DNA of 64,000 nt from Tachypleus tridentatus (GCF_004210375.1 NC_134830.1:7874001-7938000); one strand, 5' to 3'. Numbered from the stretch's first letter, positions 35,265 through 48,404 are shown. Notes: a model not told the origin generated them from the sequence alone. Program-made: numbers and translations.

Positions 35265-36665
35265 TGCCTAAGCTAGGATCTGAATGTTCAATATTTACAC
35301 GTCATAAACATAACTCACCTAGAATCTGAATGTTCCGTGTTTACACGTCATAAACATAACTCAGCTAAAATCTGAATGTTCCATGTGTACACGTCATAAA
35401 CATAACTCAGTTAGAATCTGAATGTTCCATGTTTACACGTCATAAACATAACTCAGCTAGAATCTGAATGTTCCATGTTTACACGTCATAAACATATCTC
35501 AGCTAGAATATGAATGTTCCATGTTTACACGTCATAAACATAACTCAGCTAGAATCTGAATGTTCCATGTGTACACGTCATAAACATAACTCAGTTAGAA
35601 TCTGAATGTTCCATGTTTACACGTCATAAACATAGCTCAGCTGGAATCTGAATGTCCCATGTTTACACGTCATAAACATAACTCAGCTAGAATCTGAATG
35701 TTCCATGTTTACACGTCATAAACATAACTCACCTAGAATCTGAATATTCCATGTTTACACGTCATAAACATAGCTCAGCTAGAATCTGAATGTTCAATAT
35801 TTAAACGTCATAAACATAACTCACCTAGAATCTGAATGTTCCGTGTTTACACGTCATAAACATAACTCAGCTAAAATCTGAATGTTCCATGTGTACACGT
35901 CATAAACATAACTCAGCTAGGATCTGAATGTTCCATGTTTACACGTCATAAACAGCTAGGATCTGAATGTTCAATATTTACACGTCATAAACATAACTCA
36001 GCTAGAATCTGAATGTTCCATGTTTACACGTCATAAACATAACTCACCTAGAATCTGAATGTTCCATGTGTACACGTCATAAACATAACTCAGTTAGAAT
36101 CTGAATGTTCCATGTTTACACGTCATAAACATAGCTCAGCTGGAATCTGAATGTTCCATGTTTACACGTCATAAACATAACTCAGCTAGAATCTGAATGT
36201 TCCATGTTTACACGTCATAAACATAACTCACCTAGAATCTGAATATTCCATGTTTACACGTCATAAACATAGCTCAGCTAGAATCTGAATGTTCCATGTT
36301 TACACGTCATAAACATAACTCAGTTAGAATCTGAATGTTCCATGTTTACACGTCATAAACATAACTCAGCTAGAATCTGAATGTTCCATTTTACACGTCA
36401 TAAACATAACTCAGCTAGAATCTGAATGTTCCATGTTTACACTTCATAAACATAACTCACCTAGAATCTGAATATTCCATGTTTACACGTCATAAACATA
36501 ACTCACCTAGAATCTGAATATTCCATGTTTAGACTGGCATAAATATAATTTATTTGAGATTTGAATATTCCATGTTTACCTGGACATAAACTTAACTCAC
36601 TTGAGATTCCAATGTTCCATGTTTACAAAGACATAAACCTAATTCAGTTGGTGTATGAATTTTCC
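35265..36665. repeat. Tandem array, 46-bp unit with higher-order structure
   Basis: About thirty copies of CATAACTCAGCTAGAATCTG plus AATGTTCCATGTTTACACGT, CATAAA. The TTCAATATTTA variant followed by TTCCGTG and GTGTACACG variants recurs 506 bp later (35,281 and 35,787), that is 11 units, so blocks of units were duplicated together. The right end decays gradually after about 36,520. Confidence 0.96.
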
Positions 36666-36888
36666 ATTTTTAACACAACTTCTACTATCGAGGTTACTGT
36701 ATTCACATATAAAATATATTATATGTAATATTAAATTAATTTTATTTTCGTATTTAAATTTGAGAGAAGATTCCTTGATACACATCAAGTGTTTGAACTT
36801 TACTAACCATTATACTTGAAGGATCGTTGTCTGCGAGGACTTCTCTTTTTCTAACTATCCTTTTTTCACTTCAGTGTGTTGGAAAGAT

Positions 36889-37092
36889 AGCGCCACTGGG
36901 CGATCTAAATTACATTTGATGAACAGTTATTTGTCATATAAGAGTAGCAAACCATATTTTAGAAGGCGCCACGAGGTGATCCAAGTAATATTTTGTGAAC
37001 ATTTACTTGTCATAGTAGAGTACTAAAATAAATGCTAGATGGCGCCACTAAATGATCTATGTTATATTTTTGTGAACATTTATGTGTGTGTT
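36889..37092. repeat. Tandem array, 76-bp unit
   Basis: Three copies, each starting near (A/G)GCGCCAC, at 36,889, 36,965 and 37,041, and sharing TTTGTGAACATTTA and TTGTCATA. A SINE family 2 copy follows immediately. Confidence 0.85.
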
Positions 37093-37206
37093 TTTCTTAA
37101 AACAAAGCCACGTCAGGATATCTGCTAAGCCCACCGAGGAGCCTCGAACCCCTCATTTTAGCGTTGTAAATCCGGAGACATACCGCTGTACAAGCGTAGG
37201 GCGAAT
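37093..37206 (-). repeat. SINE family 2, minus strand, diverged
   Basis: Contains CGAACCCCTCATTTTAGCGT, TGTAAATCCGGAGACATACC and GCTGTAC, the reverse of the family 2 head. Confidence 0.7.
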
Positions 37207-37800
37207 ATTTTATGACCAATGAAGAGTACTGATATATATTTTCATTTTCTCCGATTATTAAAATGAACTTTTGAGATACGTTATCGTCAAGATTAGTTTC
37301 ACATAGTTCATCTTCATTCTTCAGTGTTTTTGAAGCTTCATAAAAACATTTCAATTAACTTAATACAAATAAATCTTACGTTTTACGGAGGTTTATTTGG
37401 AGATGAAAATGCGCTGTATTTATTTTGAATCTTTACTATATTCTACATAAATTCAATGAACTAATTATAAATGGACGGTGTTCCTCTGTTGGTTATGCCC
37501 TAATTATCATTATGACTATATTGTTAAGTTGCGTCAGATCCAGCAAGAACGTGTAAGTTCCCCCTAGCGGGAGAAAATATTTTACAGTTAGGCACTAGTT
37601 CGTGTTCAATTTTTAATCATCAGTACTTAGCTTTGCACTTTTCTAATATTGAACGCCAGATGTTATTAAAATATTTATCACTAGAAAACGTTTATCCCTG
37701 AACACCCTCATTGCCTTTTTCTAAACTATTGGTACACCAAATGTACTGTGGGTCCACGACTTTGATGGCAACATGGTCACTAATAGCATATGAGTCACGT
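37207..37800. other. Anonymous stretch
   Basis: Nothing recognised. The minus-strand frame at 37,097-37,354 overlaps the SINE and is accidental. Confidence 0.45.
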
Positions 37801-37802
37801 TC

Positions 37803-38105
37803 TACATTTGGTGAGCCTAAGTCCTTTACAAGTTGTTCTCAAGGCAAGATAAGCTTTGTTGTTGATAAGGCTAGGTCCTGAACAAATAATTCCGAAGAGA
37901 GTCAAACACTGCTGTTGGAAAGGCTACGTTCTGGATCGTTTGTTAAAGAGACAAAGCAAACCTTATTATTGATAAGGCTAAGTCCTGAACAACTTGTTCT
38001 GAAGACAAGGCAAACACTGCTGTTGGAGAGGATAGGTTCTGAATCATTCCTTAAAAAGACAAGGCAAGCAAATCTACAGTTGGAGAAGCTAGGTTCTATT
38101 CATGT
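37803..38105. repeat. Tandem array, ~54-bp unit, alternating two types
   Basis: About six imperfect units of roughly 54 bp. TTGATAAGGCTAGGTCCTGA types alternate with TGTTGGAAAGGCTACGTTCT types, so the effective repeat is a 108-bp dimer. The unit is a multiple of three, which explains the plus-strand frame at 37,915-38,118. Confidence 0.75.
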
Positions 38106-38464
38106 TACTTCATCATAACGGTTATGCACTTACAGAATGATGTAGGGTCGTTCCAATGTTACCAAAGTGTTATGAATTGACTTATGTTACCCAATTTTCA
38201 GACATTTTTATATCTTGTATAAAATTAAGATGAAGAGAATGTCCTAGTACCTCATCTTTGGACACCTTGGTTACTGAATAATATTTGAGGTTAAGTTATT
38301 TCAAGATCAGGGTACATCTCCACTTTTAGAGAGGACGAACCCCGAACAATCTATTGCAGTCATTACTCTTCAAATAATTGCACCTACCTATTAATAGTAC
38401 AGTCTCCACCTACATATGTCTGTTAACAATAGTTTCCACCTACACCAGTCTATTATAGTACAAA

Positions 38465-39627
38465 TTGTAACTAGTCAGTGACTATCTTTAGAGGAGTACA
38501 TCTAGTTAGTAACTATCTTTAGAAGAATATACCTAATTGGTGACTCTCTGAAGAAGAGTATACCTAGTAATTACTCTCCGTAGAAAAACATAACTAATTA
38601 GCGACTCTGCATACAAGAGTATAACGAGTTAGTGACTCTGTATATAAGAGTATAACTAGTGACTCTCTGCAGAAGAGTATAACTAGTTCCTGACTCCCTA
38701 TAGAAGACTATGCCTAGTTAATGAGTCTCCATAAAAGAGTAAACCTTGTTAGTGACTCTATGTAAAAGAGTACAAATAATTAGTGACATTTTAGAACAGT
38801 ATGCCTAACTAGTGACTCTTTGTCGAACAATATACCCAGTTAGTGATTCTTTGTAGAACAGTATACCTACTTATTTACTCTTTGTAAAACAGTATAACTA
38901 GTTAGTGAGTTTCTATAGAAGAGTATAACTAGTTAGTTAGTCTCTATACAAGAGTATAACTAGTTCCTGACTCCCTATAGAAGACTATACCTTGTTAGTT
39001 AGTCTCTATACAAGAGTATAACTAGTTCCTGACTCCCTACAGAAGACTATACCTAGTTAGTTAGTCTCTATACAAGAGTTACCTAGTTAGTGACTTTCTT
39101 TAAAAGAGTGTAACTAGATTGTGACTCTGTACAAGAACATATATAACTAGTTAGTGACTCTTTCTAGAACAGTATACACAGCTACTGACTTTAGTAGAGC
39201 AGTATACCTAGTTAGTGACTCTTTGTAGGACAGTATACCTACTTATTGACTCTTTGTAAAACAGTATAACTAGTTAGTGAGTTTCTATAGAAGAGTATAA
39301 CTAGTTAGTTAGTCTCTATAGAAGAGTATAACTAGTTAGTGAGTTTCTATAGAAGAGTATAAGGAGTTAGTGACTCTCTGTAAAACAGTATAACTAGTTA
39401 GTGACTCTGTAAAACATTATAACTAGTTAGTGACTCTCTGTAAAACATTATAACTAGTTAGTGACTCTCTGTAAAACAGTATAACTAGTTAGTGACTCTT
39501 TGTAAAACAGTATAACTAGTTAGTGACTCTCTGTAAAACATTATAACTAGTTAGTGATTCTCTGTAAAACAGTATAACTAGTTAGTGACTCTCTGTAAAA
39601 CATTATAACTAGTTAGTGACTCTATTT
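38465..39627. repeat. Tandem array, 31-bp unit
   Basis: About thirty-seven copies of GTATAACTAGTTAGTGACTC plus TCTGTAAAACA. The right third is the most homogeneous. Variants such as GTTCCTGACTCCCTATAGAA recur in blocks in the middle. Confidence 0.95.
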
Positions 39628-40944
39628 TTTAGACTTGGATACACTATGCGAGTGACGAACAAATCACTCCAGTCAGTCAGACACACGAATTTGCAATGTG
39701 TGTTTTTAAATCTCTATTATTTCAAACGAAATCTGAGGACAACTAGTCACATATAACTCTAAATTAAACAAACTTATCTCTAACGTTGTCTGGCTTCTCT
39801 AATCTGGGTAACTGTATAAGCATGAAATCAATCATTTAGTCCAGGAAACGTAGAAACCAACAACATGAGATCAGATAGAATAACATTTTAAAGACTGGCA
39901 TGTTATCACGAGAGCATTGTGAAGCTAATATAGTGACAACAAACTGAGCCTCGTTTATACACAAAAATAATTCTAGGGATTAATATGTAAGGATTCTCGT
40001 TCCATTTACTAAATTTTGTTGAATATCTAGAGCCTACCAATAAGATGTTAGTTAGGCAGATAGTAATCTATAAACTCTCCTGTCATGTTAGAACATCATG
40101 GAGCAATAATTCTTAAATTAATATGGAAACGAATCTGTGTTTAGTTGTACCACGTAAGTTAGATTTCATATTTATTTGTAGTATTTAATCGGCATGCATA
40201 CTAAATAACTCAGAGAAATAAATTAGTATGGTCAATGCTAAATATATATCTAATCCTGTGTAAATACGGGTTTTTGTGATGCGTAAATTATTTCTCAAAA
40301 CAGCGTGGTTCAATTAGAAGCTTTTGAACTTGCCATATTTTTTTATAAAAGATATGTGAATTAAACAATAAATTTATGAATAAACGTATCAAGGTTTAGA
40401 GAACTAAGAGGAATATGTCAAATACGCAAGATACCTGAAACTCTTCGGAACTATAGGCATTTATCAAATAAATAATAATGATACAAAAAAGTTTCACTAA
40501 TATTTCAACCGTAAAAATCTAGTAAGATAGATCATACGTCGCTATCGTTGTATCTACCAGAATAATTTACCTTTGTTCACACAAAATGTTTGTGAATATG
40601 TTTTAACATCAAGAATATGTAGCAACGCTTATTTAACCTTTATATTCTTACAGTCAACCAAATTTAAGGTTAATTTTCAGAATAAGGCACAGGTTGGTTT
40701 TGAGAATTCTAATTAACTTTTTTTGTTATTCTAAAAGCATGCTGTGATTTATTGTAAAGAGAGAAAATCCACTGTACACTATAATACGGCAGAGACAGTT
40801 TTCTCTAGGATACAATATATAATAGTTTACCCGATAAATGACTACAGAAATGGTCGATAAGTTTTTATAAAGTTAAAAATAAAATGGCCTACTAAAAAAA
40901 GCTGTTTTTCTGGACTTTTATTTAGGGGCTGTAATTTAGTTTAT
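39628..40944. other. AT-rich anonymous stretch
   Basis: No gene, RNA or repeat recognised. Confidence 0.5.
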
Positions 40945-41185
40945 TGTTTTGTCTTTATTGTGAAACTTGCTGTAATCCATCTATGTTAAGCCTTGTAACT
41001 ATCGTTTTGTTTTTATTATGCAAATTGCCGTAACCCTTGTACATTAGGCCTAGTAACCAACGTTTTGTTTATTGTGAAACTTACCGTAACCCTTGTACAT
41101 TAATTAGTCCTAGCAACCAACGCTGTGTCCTTATTGTGAAACGTATCGAAACCCTTCTTCCTTAAGCCTAGTAATTAACGTTTTT
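40945..41185. repeat. Tandem array, ~60-70-bp unit
   Basis: Four imperfect copies with TTTATTGTGAAACTTGCTGT, AACCCTTGTACATTAGGCCT and AGTAACCAACGTTTTG. Confidence 0.8.
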
Positions 41186-42245
41186 TCTTGTTCGTCGCGT
41201 CTCTTTACGATTTTTTTTTCATACCGAGAATTTTCCAGTTTAGCGCCATTAATTTTAATATATTCTCACGTGTAAAATTTATTTTAGACAATACTAAAAT
41301 TAGTCCGAGAAAAGACGCATAACAGATAAAAGAAATAATAAACAAAATAGCAGATTTACGGCGTACTCATTAGGTTTAACTTAATAAAGACTGACAGTAA
41401 GGAGAAAAAAAATTGTTAACTTTGAGCTCTTCGTACTGAATAGAGCTTTTACAATTTGACGTCAAGAAGTCGCTGTTATTTTTCCCAACTGAGATCTATT
41501 TTTATTAAGTCTGACGCCTTGTCAGTGTTTTTAAACATAGGTTTAAAGCTAAAATTATAGCCTTCTCAGGGCGAAGATTGTATTCATTTTGTAAAACGTT
41601 TCTGTAAGTTTAGACACCACGAAAAAACAGATTTAAACTTTTAGCCGTGCTTATTTGCGACTTTAAACACAACGTGATCGTAAATATGTATTTATTTCTC
41701 TCAACTAACGAAAGAAATAAACAACTTCTAGTGCTGTAATAAAAGTAACGCTGGGCCCAAAACATTAATCTGTGTATGATATAATTAGTGTTTGTCAGCC
41801 CTTGTTCTATCCACAAGAAAGTGTTTGGAACAGTATTTGGAGCTTTAAACCTACCCGACAAGTAAACCTGGCGGTAAACAGGATCAGGCCTAACCACCGT
41901 TAATCTGTATACAGAACTGTAGACTTAACCACGTAAAACAACTGACTCTCATCTTTAAAACGGCTACACATAACATCTTAGACATCATGTCGTATTTCAA
42001 ATCTTGGTCTTTCGTTATGTAGGAAAAAATCGTGAACTATGTGCATATATATATATCAACTGAACATTGTACACAATAATACTTCTTTATCTTTAAATAA
42101 TATCTCAATACAAATGCTGTAAAAAGTGAATGACTGAAATCAAAAAGAATTACTTATCAGTTTATGTCATTAGACGTTTTTGTACTATGTGGAATGTTCG
42201 AGCTTATTGTTATGATTGAATAAATACAAAATGTAGACATCTTCT
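41186..42245. other. Anonymous stretch
   Basis: Nothing recognised. The minus-strand open frame at 41,610-41,897 (95 codons) shows no family character. Confidence 0.45.
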
Positions 42246-42247
42246 TC

Positions 42248-42372
42248 TTCCCATCTATGGCTTAGCAATACGTCTGATGGCTTATATCGCTAAAATTGGG
42301 TTTCGATACCTGCAGTTGGCTAATCATGCATAACCCATCGTGTAGGTTTCTGTTTGACAGTAAACAAACAGA
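42248..42372 (+). repeat. SINE family 2, diverged
   Basis: ATGGCTTAGCAATACGTCTG, CTAAAATTGGGTTTCGATAC and AACCCATCGTGTAGGTTTCT, with an A-rich tail. A decayed minus-strand fragment lies at 42,540-42,632. Confidence 0.7.
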
Positions 42373-42632
42373 ATTGTTTTCTTTTGATTTCTTATTCTAT
42401 GTTTCTTACTGTTGTCTATTTGTTTTGTTTTTTGTTTATTAGTTCCGGCTAAATTTTTACGGTCCAAACAGATAACATTTCTAATCACGAATTTTTCTGA
42501 AATTAAACATAATACTGATACTTCAAAATAGATACTTTAACAAAAATCCTAAAGGTAGTGGCATGCTGTGTCCACCGCAGGTTTTCGACTGTCTGGATTT
42601 ACGTTATAAATCCATAAACTGTTCCACCAGGC

Positions 42633-44235
42633 TTATGAATAAGATATCTTGTATACAATAACATTTTATAGAAAGATATATCCAATTTTATTTGTACCAC
42701 TGTTACTAAATCCTTAAGGAATCGGGTAGTCGGATAAATTATAATCCCCTCTCACGAAAAACCTACCCCTCTAGGAATCATGCCAAATTTTAAAATATCA
42801 AGCCTCAGAAGGTACTGATTGGTAGAAATAAACTACTTGGCTTTGCTATTACGAATCTTGTTTTCAGACTTGAAATCCATGAAGTATGAAAAAAAAATAC
42901 AGCTGTATATAACAGTAAGGGTTTTAGAGATTTCATTGTTTCCATATTCACCAGAATCAATATCATACAACTTCCTTTCTTCTGATCTAATTCTACAGGG
43001 TGGATCGTAAGTCCCTACCCATCCATATATCTTATGTATCTGTGTGTGTGCTGTCCCTCATTTTCGCTGCGCTCATGTACCCACGTATTGTCACAATACG
43101 CTCTTCAAGTGTAAATGGGCTTAAATCGTCCATATTTCTCAGAAAAAAAAAGAAACAAATTTATAATACATGCGTAATTGAATATAACATAATAACATTT
43201 GGATTTGACTGTAGCCTCAGGGTTCGTGTGACGATTTTTTCTGTCTGTATATGTTGATTTATATATATCTATTTTATCTGTTTTTCTTTCTATTACAGGA
43301 GTTTTACTTGCTTCTTTATTGTTCGACACAACTGGTTATTTGTATTTTGCACACTGCGATATTGAAAGCCAATGTTTAGTTTAATGAGCGAAATGTGTTG
43401 CTTTCCTACAGGTGGAGTATCCGTTTCATGGATAGAAGTTGCGTTAATTAACGAGTAATTAAAGGTTATATTATATTAAAGAAAAACAAGGCGTAACTTA
43501 CGTGAAATTTACTGAAACAAAAACCTCACAGAAAGACTTAGTGAAACGAATAAAGTCAGTTTTAGTGGTTTATTTGTGTGCTGTTTGGTCTCTTGTGTGT
43601 CTCCATCTACAGACGGAAAGTCGTACAAAAATTAAGTGTAAAATATGAAAGAAATAAGTATTGCTATTAAATAAAACTTGAAGGATATATTTATTTGTTG
43701 TACGGGTCATAAATAGAACCTTTTGTTCAATACCAGCTCTTCTTCTAAAACTATAAATGGCGTTTATTTTCCTTCATCAACACACAATCAATTTTTAATA
43801 TGAAGTAGAGCATATAAATGACCCAACGGTTCAGTACTAGTCAGTATAAGGCCAAATAAAAGTCACTTACTGCTTTGCCATTAAAGTTGGAACTACACGT
43901 GTTTTTGTTCAGTGTTGTCCAAACAGTTCCAGAAACCAACGGACTAGCTGGCTCAAGACAGCTTTACTTTGATAGGTTATTACGTCTGTTATTTTAAGCC
44001 GAATCGTACTTTACTGACTTCAACATTTGCTATCATCCAATCGTGTGAATTTCATTTCTTTTTAAATAATGTTAATTACCAATATAATGTTTGTCTGGCT
44101 TGATAACTTTATTGTTTATTTTTAATTAAATTGTTTGTATAGTTATTCTGTTCTATATTTCACATTATATTTTTACTTTCCGTTTCCCTAATTTATTTGT
44201 GATAAAGCTCTTTTAACTTACGTTTCTTTTCTTCA
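42633..44235. other. Anonymous AT-rich stretch
   Basis: No gene recognised. Open frames at 42,819-43,329 overlap on both strands and lack domain character. Segments such as CCTACCCCTCTAGGAATCAT look like a repeat-element end but I cannot assign them. Confidence 0.4.
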
Positions 44236-44239
44236 TTAA

Positions 44240-44654
44240 TCATATTGTTTATCGACCTTATGTTTGTCTTTTTTCTTAATCATGTTGCTTGTATATCTTA
44301 CGTTTGTTTAATTTGTTAATCACAGTGTTTGTCTACTTTATGTTTTATTTGTTACACATATTGTTTGTCTACTTTATGCTTTTTTGTTAAACATATTGTT
44401 TGTTTGTTTTATTACTCTATTTTATTTGTTAAACATTTTGTTTGTCTACCTTGTCTTATTTATTAAACATATTGATTGTCTAATCTATGTTTATTTGTTA
44501 AACATAATGTTTGTCTACTTTATGCTTTATTTGTTAATCGTATTGTTTGTCTACTTCATGTTTTATTTGTTAAATATATTGTTTGTGTACTTTATGCTTT
44601 ATTTGTTAAACATATTGTTTGTCTACTCTATGTTTTATTTGTTAAACATAGTGT
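44240..44654. repeat. Tandem array, 36-bp unit
   Basis: About eleven copies of TTTGTCTACTTTATGTTTTA plus TTTGTTAAACATATTG, decayed at the left. The unit equals 12 codons, giving leucine/phenylalanine-rich plus-strand frames that mimic membrane proteins. They are artefacts. Confidence 0.92.
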
Positions 44655-44850
44655 CAAACAACACTGACAACCTGAGATGTAAAACTTTGGTAAGTATAAT
44701 AAGAGAAACAACACTGATAACTTGAGATGTGAAACTGTGGTAAGTACAACAAACAACACTGACAACCTGAGATGTGAATCTTTGGTAAGTACAACAAAAC
44801 AAACAACACTGACAACTTGAGATGTGAAACTGTGTTAAGTACAACAAAAC
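44655..44850. repeat. Tandem array, 46-52-bp unit, directly abutting the previous array
   Basis: Four copies of CAAACAACACTGACAACCTG plus AGATGTGAAACTTTGGTAAG, TACAACAA. Each copy carries a GGTAAGTA-type (last copy GTTAAGTA) splice-donor-like motif. Confidence 0.9.
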
Positions 44851-46830
44851 TAAGCAGCGTGGTGAAATATTGCTATATCATTGATTAGGGGCAGGAGAGC
44901 TCATTTTCTTAAAACGTTCCGTTAGAAAGTTTAAACGAAATGAAATATAACATCACATTTAGTGACTCCGCGTTCAAAATAAGTTATATATCTTTGTTTT
45001 ACATAACTACATATTCTAAAACATTTATCATGACTTGTGTTCTGGTTGTGCAAGTCTTTCCTTCCTTGTAGAAAATTCCCCGACTGGAACGTTTTATTTT
45101 TCTTTAAATTCTATCAATCTAAAAGGCAAGCGAATGAATACCGAATAATAAACGTGCATCTGCTACCAGGTTTATCAATTCTGTACAACATCAGACTTCC
45201 TCCCTCCCGTGTTAGCAACACCTTTTTTACACATAGAATTCTGGTTCCTAATATGGAAGGATAACGTAAATAATATTATTCTTATAAATAATTCATTCTT
45301 TCTCAACACCTGCTTTCGTTTTTAAAACGTATACATACATAAACTCTTTTAACATAGAGATCAAACAGTTTTTGTTAATGAACTTGAATACGAATAAATT
45401 TAGGATAGATATTTTAGTGTTGCTACGCCATCTATAAAATGCCGATACAGATTATTTAATATTTTTCATTTTTACTTTAAAAATTTATGACGATGCGACC
45501 CTTTTGACGGAACCTCGTTTAGTAAACTTCAAAAGATTTTGAAGTCGGTTGTTTCGAGGAATTATGAATTAATTTTAAAACGTAGAAAAATGAACTTCCA
45601 AAGTTTGGAGAAATTCTCATAGTTGATTGGATTGATTTTGTTCAATGATCTGCTGAGATTAAAGTAAATGTTATTTGTGTTCCGTGATGAATAACGTTCT
45701 TTAGAACACTAATCAACGTTTCCAGTAAAGTTCAGGCACGTGTTTAACGGTTATTCAAACCCTTTTACAACTTTATACGAAAAATGTTATTAATTTTTCA
45801 ATAATTCTTTTTATTCTCTATTTTCTAAGATTTATTCAAACAGAATTTGATAAAAAAATATGTTTCCAACTGCAAGCATGTTATCCATAACATTAAGTGT
45901 TTTTTTTTGTACTGAGAAAAGTTTGGTATCTGTACAAGTGATAAAGATTAAATAAATAAACGTAGTACTTCAGAAAGTGGAAAGCGTACTTTATCAAATA
46001 AAAATAGCACTTTACTTGGTAAAATATAATATTTCTACCAAATGGAAGGCAGTTCACCACCGAGTGCTAATTTAGGGTTAAAAGTTCGTTTCAAAAAAAT
46101 GCACAGTAAATGAATAGAGAATTTGTTTTGTTTGATAAATTTTGTCATGTGATGTTTTCCCGTTTAATCAGATCCGCAGCATTTAAAGCATATAAAATAA
46201 AGTATTAAATTTCAAATTGGCACAGTATCTTCCTTACGATGAAATACAAAGCAAATTTTTCTTTTGAATTGTGATAACTTGTGTGCTGTTCAGAAAATCG
46301 TAATATATAACAAAGTTTATTTCGAATGACTATCTATATATAATTGTCCCTAATATTGAATAGGCAGACTAAAGAACATGTACGTTTTCAATAACATCGC
46401 AATCTAAGTTTGGGGTAATCTTTTATTAACAGAATGCGCACCCACTGTCTCAAAATACGGCGTGCTTTTCTGTGCACATTGAAATCTGACCACGCCTATC
46501 TGGTGACTACTCCATACACTGGATGATTAGTTGAATAGATTATAATTAAATTAATTGTAAAAATATGACATAACATATTATTATAATAACGTCACAGAAC
46601 AATCAGAAGGCCTATTGTTTTTAACCTCTGTGACATTCAATACTGTGATTTAATTTATTAATACCTTTAATGTGAAATCCAAGTAAAAAACGAAAAGTGC
46701 GTATTAGTTTTCACAGCTAATGTGAAATCCTGTTAAAAATAAACGAAGATTGATTAATGTAAGATTATCAGGAAACTTACTTTTATATTATGTTTAGTAA
46801 GTTAATATAACAGCATTCACTTCACAGATT
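44851..46830. other. AT-rich anonymous stretch
   Basis: No gene recognised. The frame at 45,037-45,264 lacks domain character. Confidence 0.45.
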
Positions 46831-46832
46831 GG

Positions 46833-47112
46833 TTTTGGTTTGTTTTGAAATTCGCGCTAAACTACTCGAGGACTATCTGTGTTCTCCGTACGTAATTTAG
46901 CAGTGTAAGACTAGAGGGAAGACAACAAGTCATCACTACCCAGCGCCAACTCTTGGGCTACTCTTTTACCAATAAACAGTGGGATTGACCGTTACATTAC
47001 ATTATAACACCCTCACAGCTGGAAAGGCAAGCATGTTTGGTGTGACGAGGATTCGAACCCGCGACCCTCAGACTACAAGTCGAGTACCTTAACCATCTGG
47101 CCATGACGGGCC
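46833..47112 (-). repeat. SINE family 1, full copy, minus strand
   Basis: Minus strand: GGCCCGTCATGGCCAGATGG, TACTCGACTTGTAGTCTGAG, GGGTTCGAATCCTCG and tail TTTAGCGCGAATTTC. The anticodon-like CGT has become TGT. Confidence 0.9.
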
Positions 47113-47481
47113 TCACGGAACTAATTAAACGTATTTACAAAAATTTCTTTGCATTGTAAATGATCATAGGCATATCATAAACACTACATATATCGTTCTC
47201 TTCTTCTTCTCAAAAGTTCACTTAAACCTTTCCAGTTGCTTTACAATTTCAGTTAATAAATCTAATTACTTTTCTCTATTACTATCGTCTAATTATCCGA
47301 ACATAGTTCACTTATGTTTCGTCGTGTTACCACAGTTGTATCCTATACTTTTACAGTTGTCTCTCCTTTTTCGTATTTAAGCTTACTTCAATAATTGTCG
47401 ATCTTTTGTCAAAGTCCACACAGGCAAGTTTAGTTACTCTCTTTGATAAAATAACCTATTCTTCTTAAGTTATATATTTCT

Positions 47482-47640
47482 AGAAAATTATATATTTAAA
47501 AACGGCTGGTATAGGTAGAGAAGGCACTAATAGAGAAGCGAACAACGTTTCGACCTTCTTCGATCATCAGTCGTTTTTAAATATATAATTTTCTCTACAA
47601 GTGGGTTTTCTCGTCATCACGAATTATATATTTCTAGTTT
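47482..47640 (-). repeat. Dispersed GAAACGTTGTTC repeat, inverted copy with 27-bp flanking arms
   Basis: Minus strand carries CTGATGATCGAAGAAGGTCG, AAACGTTGTTCGCTTCTCTA and CCTATACCAGCCG, the same order as at 16.47 kb. It is bounded by arms 47,482-47,508 and 47,568-47,594 that are inverted copies of each other with one mismatch (AGAAAATTATATATTTAAAA then ACGGCTG). The arms can form a long hairpin with a 59-nt loop. AAGTGGGTTTTCTCGTCATC follows, as in copy 1. Confidence 0.8.
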
Positions 47641-48400
47641 GATATTGATACATTGGACCTCATTTCACTCTATACTGATAATATAATTTAACTAATGATA
47701 CTCTGAACACAATCATAACCTGCCATTCATCTGAAAAAGATTAAGTATATTAGGAAGTCCGTGCTGGCTAATTTGGAAATGGGAAAGAGCCTTTTTTCCT
47801 TCTCTAATCTCAAACCCAATGTTTCAATGTTCCACGAAAAAATAACTGGCACTGCCTTTCGAAATAAGCACATAAAAAACAGTACTAACTTTCAAATCTG
47901 CTCATTTATGGCTTACACTTAAAATGACGAGTTGCACGATTAATTGAATGTACAATGTGCCAAATGGTTTTAACCAAACAAGAGTGAAAATGGGTGATTC
48001 TGAAATTGTGACGATGGGTAGTAGGCTAGTCAATAACGCAGTCAATTACAGAAACGACTTCTACGTTCCATGTTATTTTGTGCTGAAGTCAAATACTGCT
48101 ACAAAAAAATAAATAAATAAAAACTCGAAACAAAACAATCCCAAAAAATACAACCTGTAACTCTAATAAAACTATAGTGACTTTTATAAAAAAAATTAAA
48201 AAAAATCAATTTCTATTTGGACTTGGCAACGCTTCTCAACCAGACGAATTACTGTAGGCGTATTTAATTTCACTTCTGTATACTGTGGGTTTGATGTCAA
48301 AGCGAAAACAGTGTTGTACACCCTCATGTGAGATTATCTTCCAGAAACCCGTGTAAACTAATTTTCATAGAGTTATAAACAGAGAGAGAGAAAACACTCT
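47641..48400. other. Anonymous stretch at the repeat-rich/gene boundary
   Basis: Nothing recognised. To the right of this point long tandem arrays no longer occur. Confidence 0.4.
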
Positions 48401-48404
48401 CTTA

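Noticed and set aside
41610..41897. 95-codon minus-strand frame in non-repetitive DNA
   Set aside because: Not explained by a repeat, but no domain, splice partner or codon character supports it; left as anonymous sequence.
44384..44725. Leucine/phenylalanine-rich frame resembling a multi-pass membrane protein
   Set aside because: Composition comes from a T-rich 36-bp tandem unit; two overlapping frames show the same effect.
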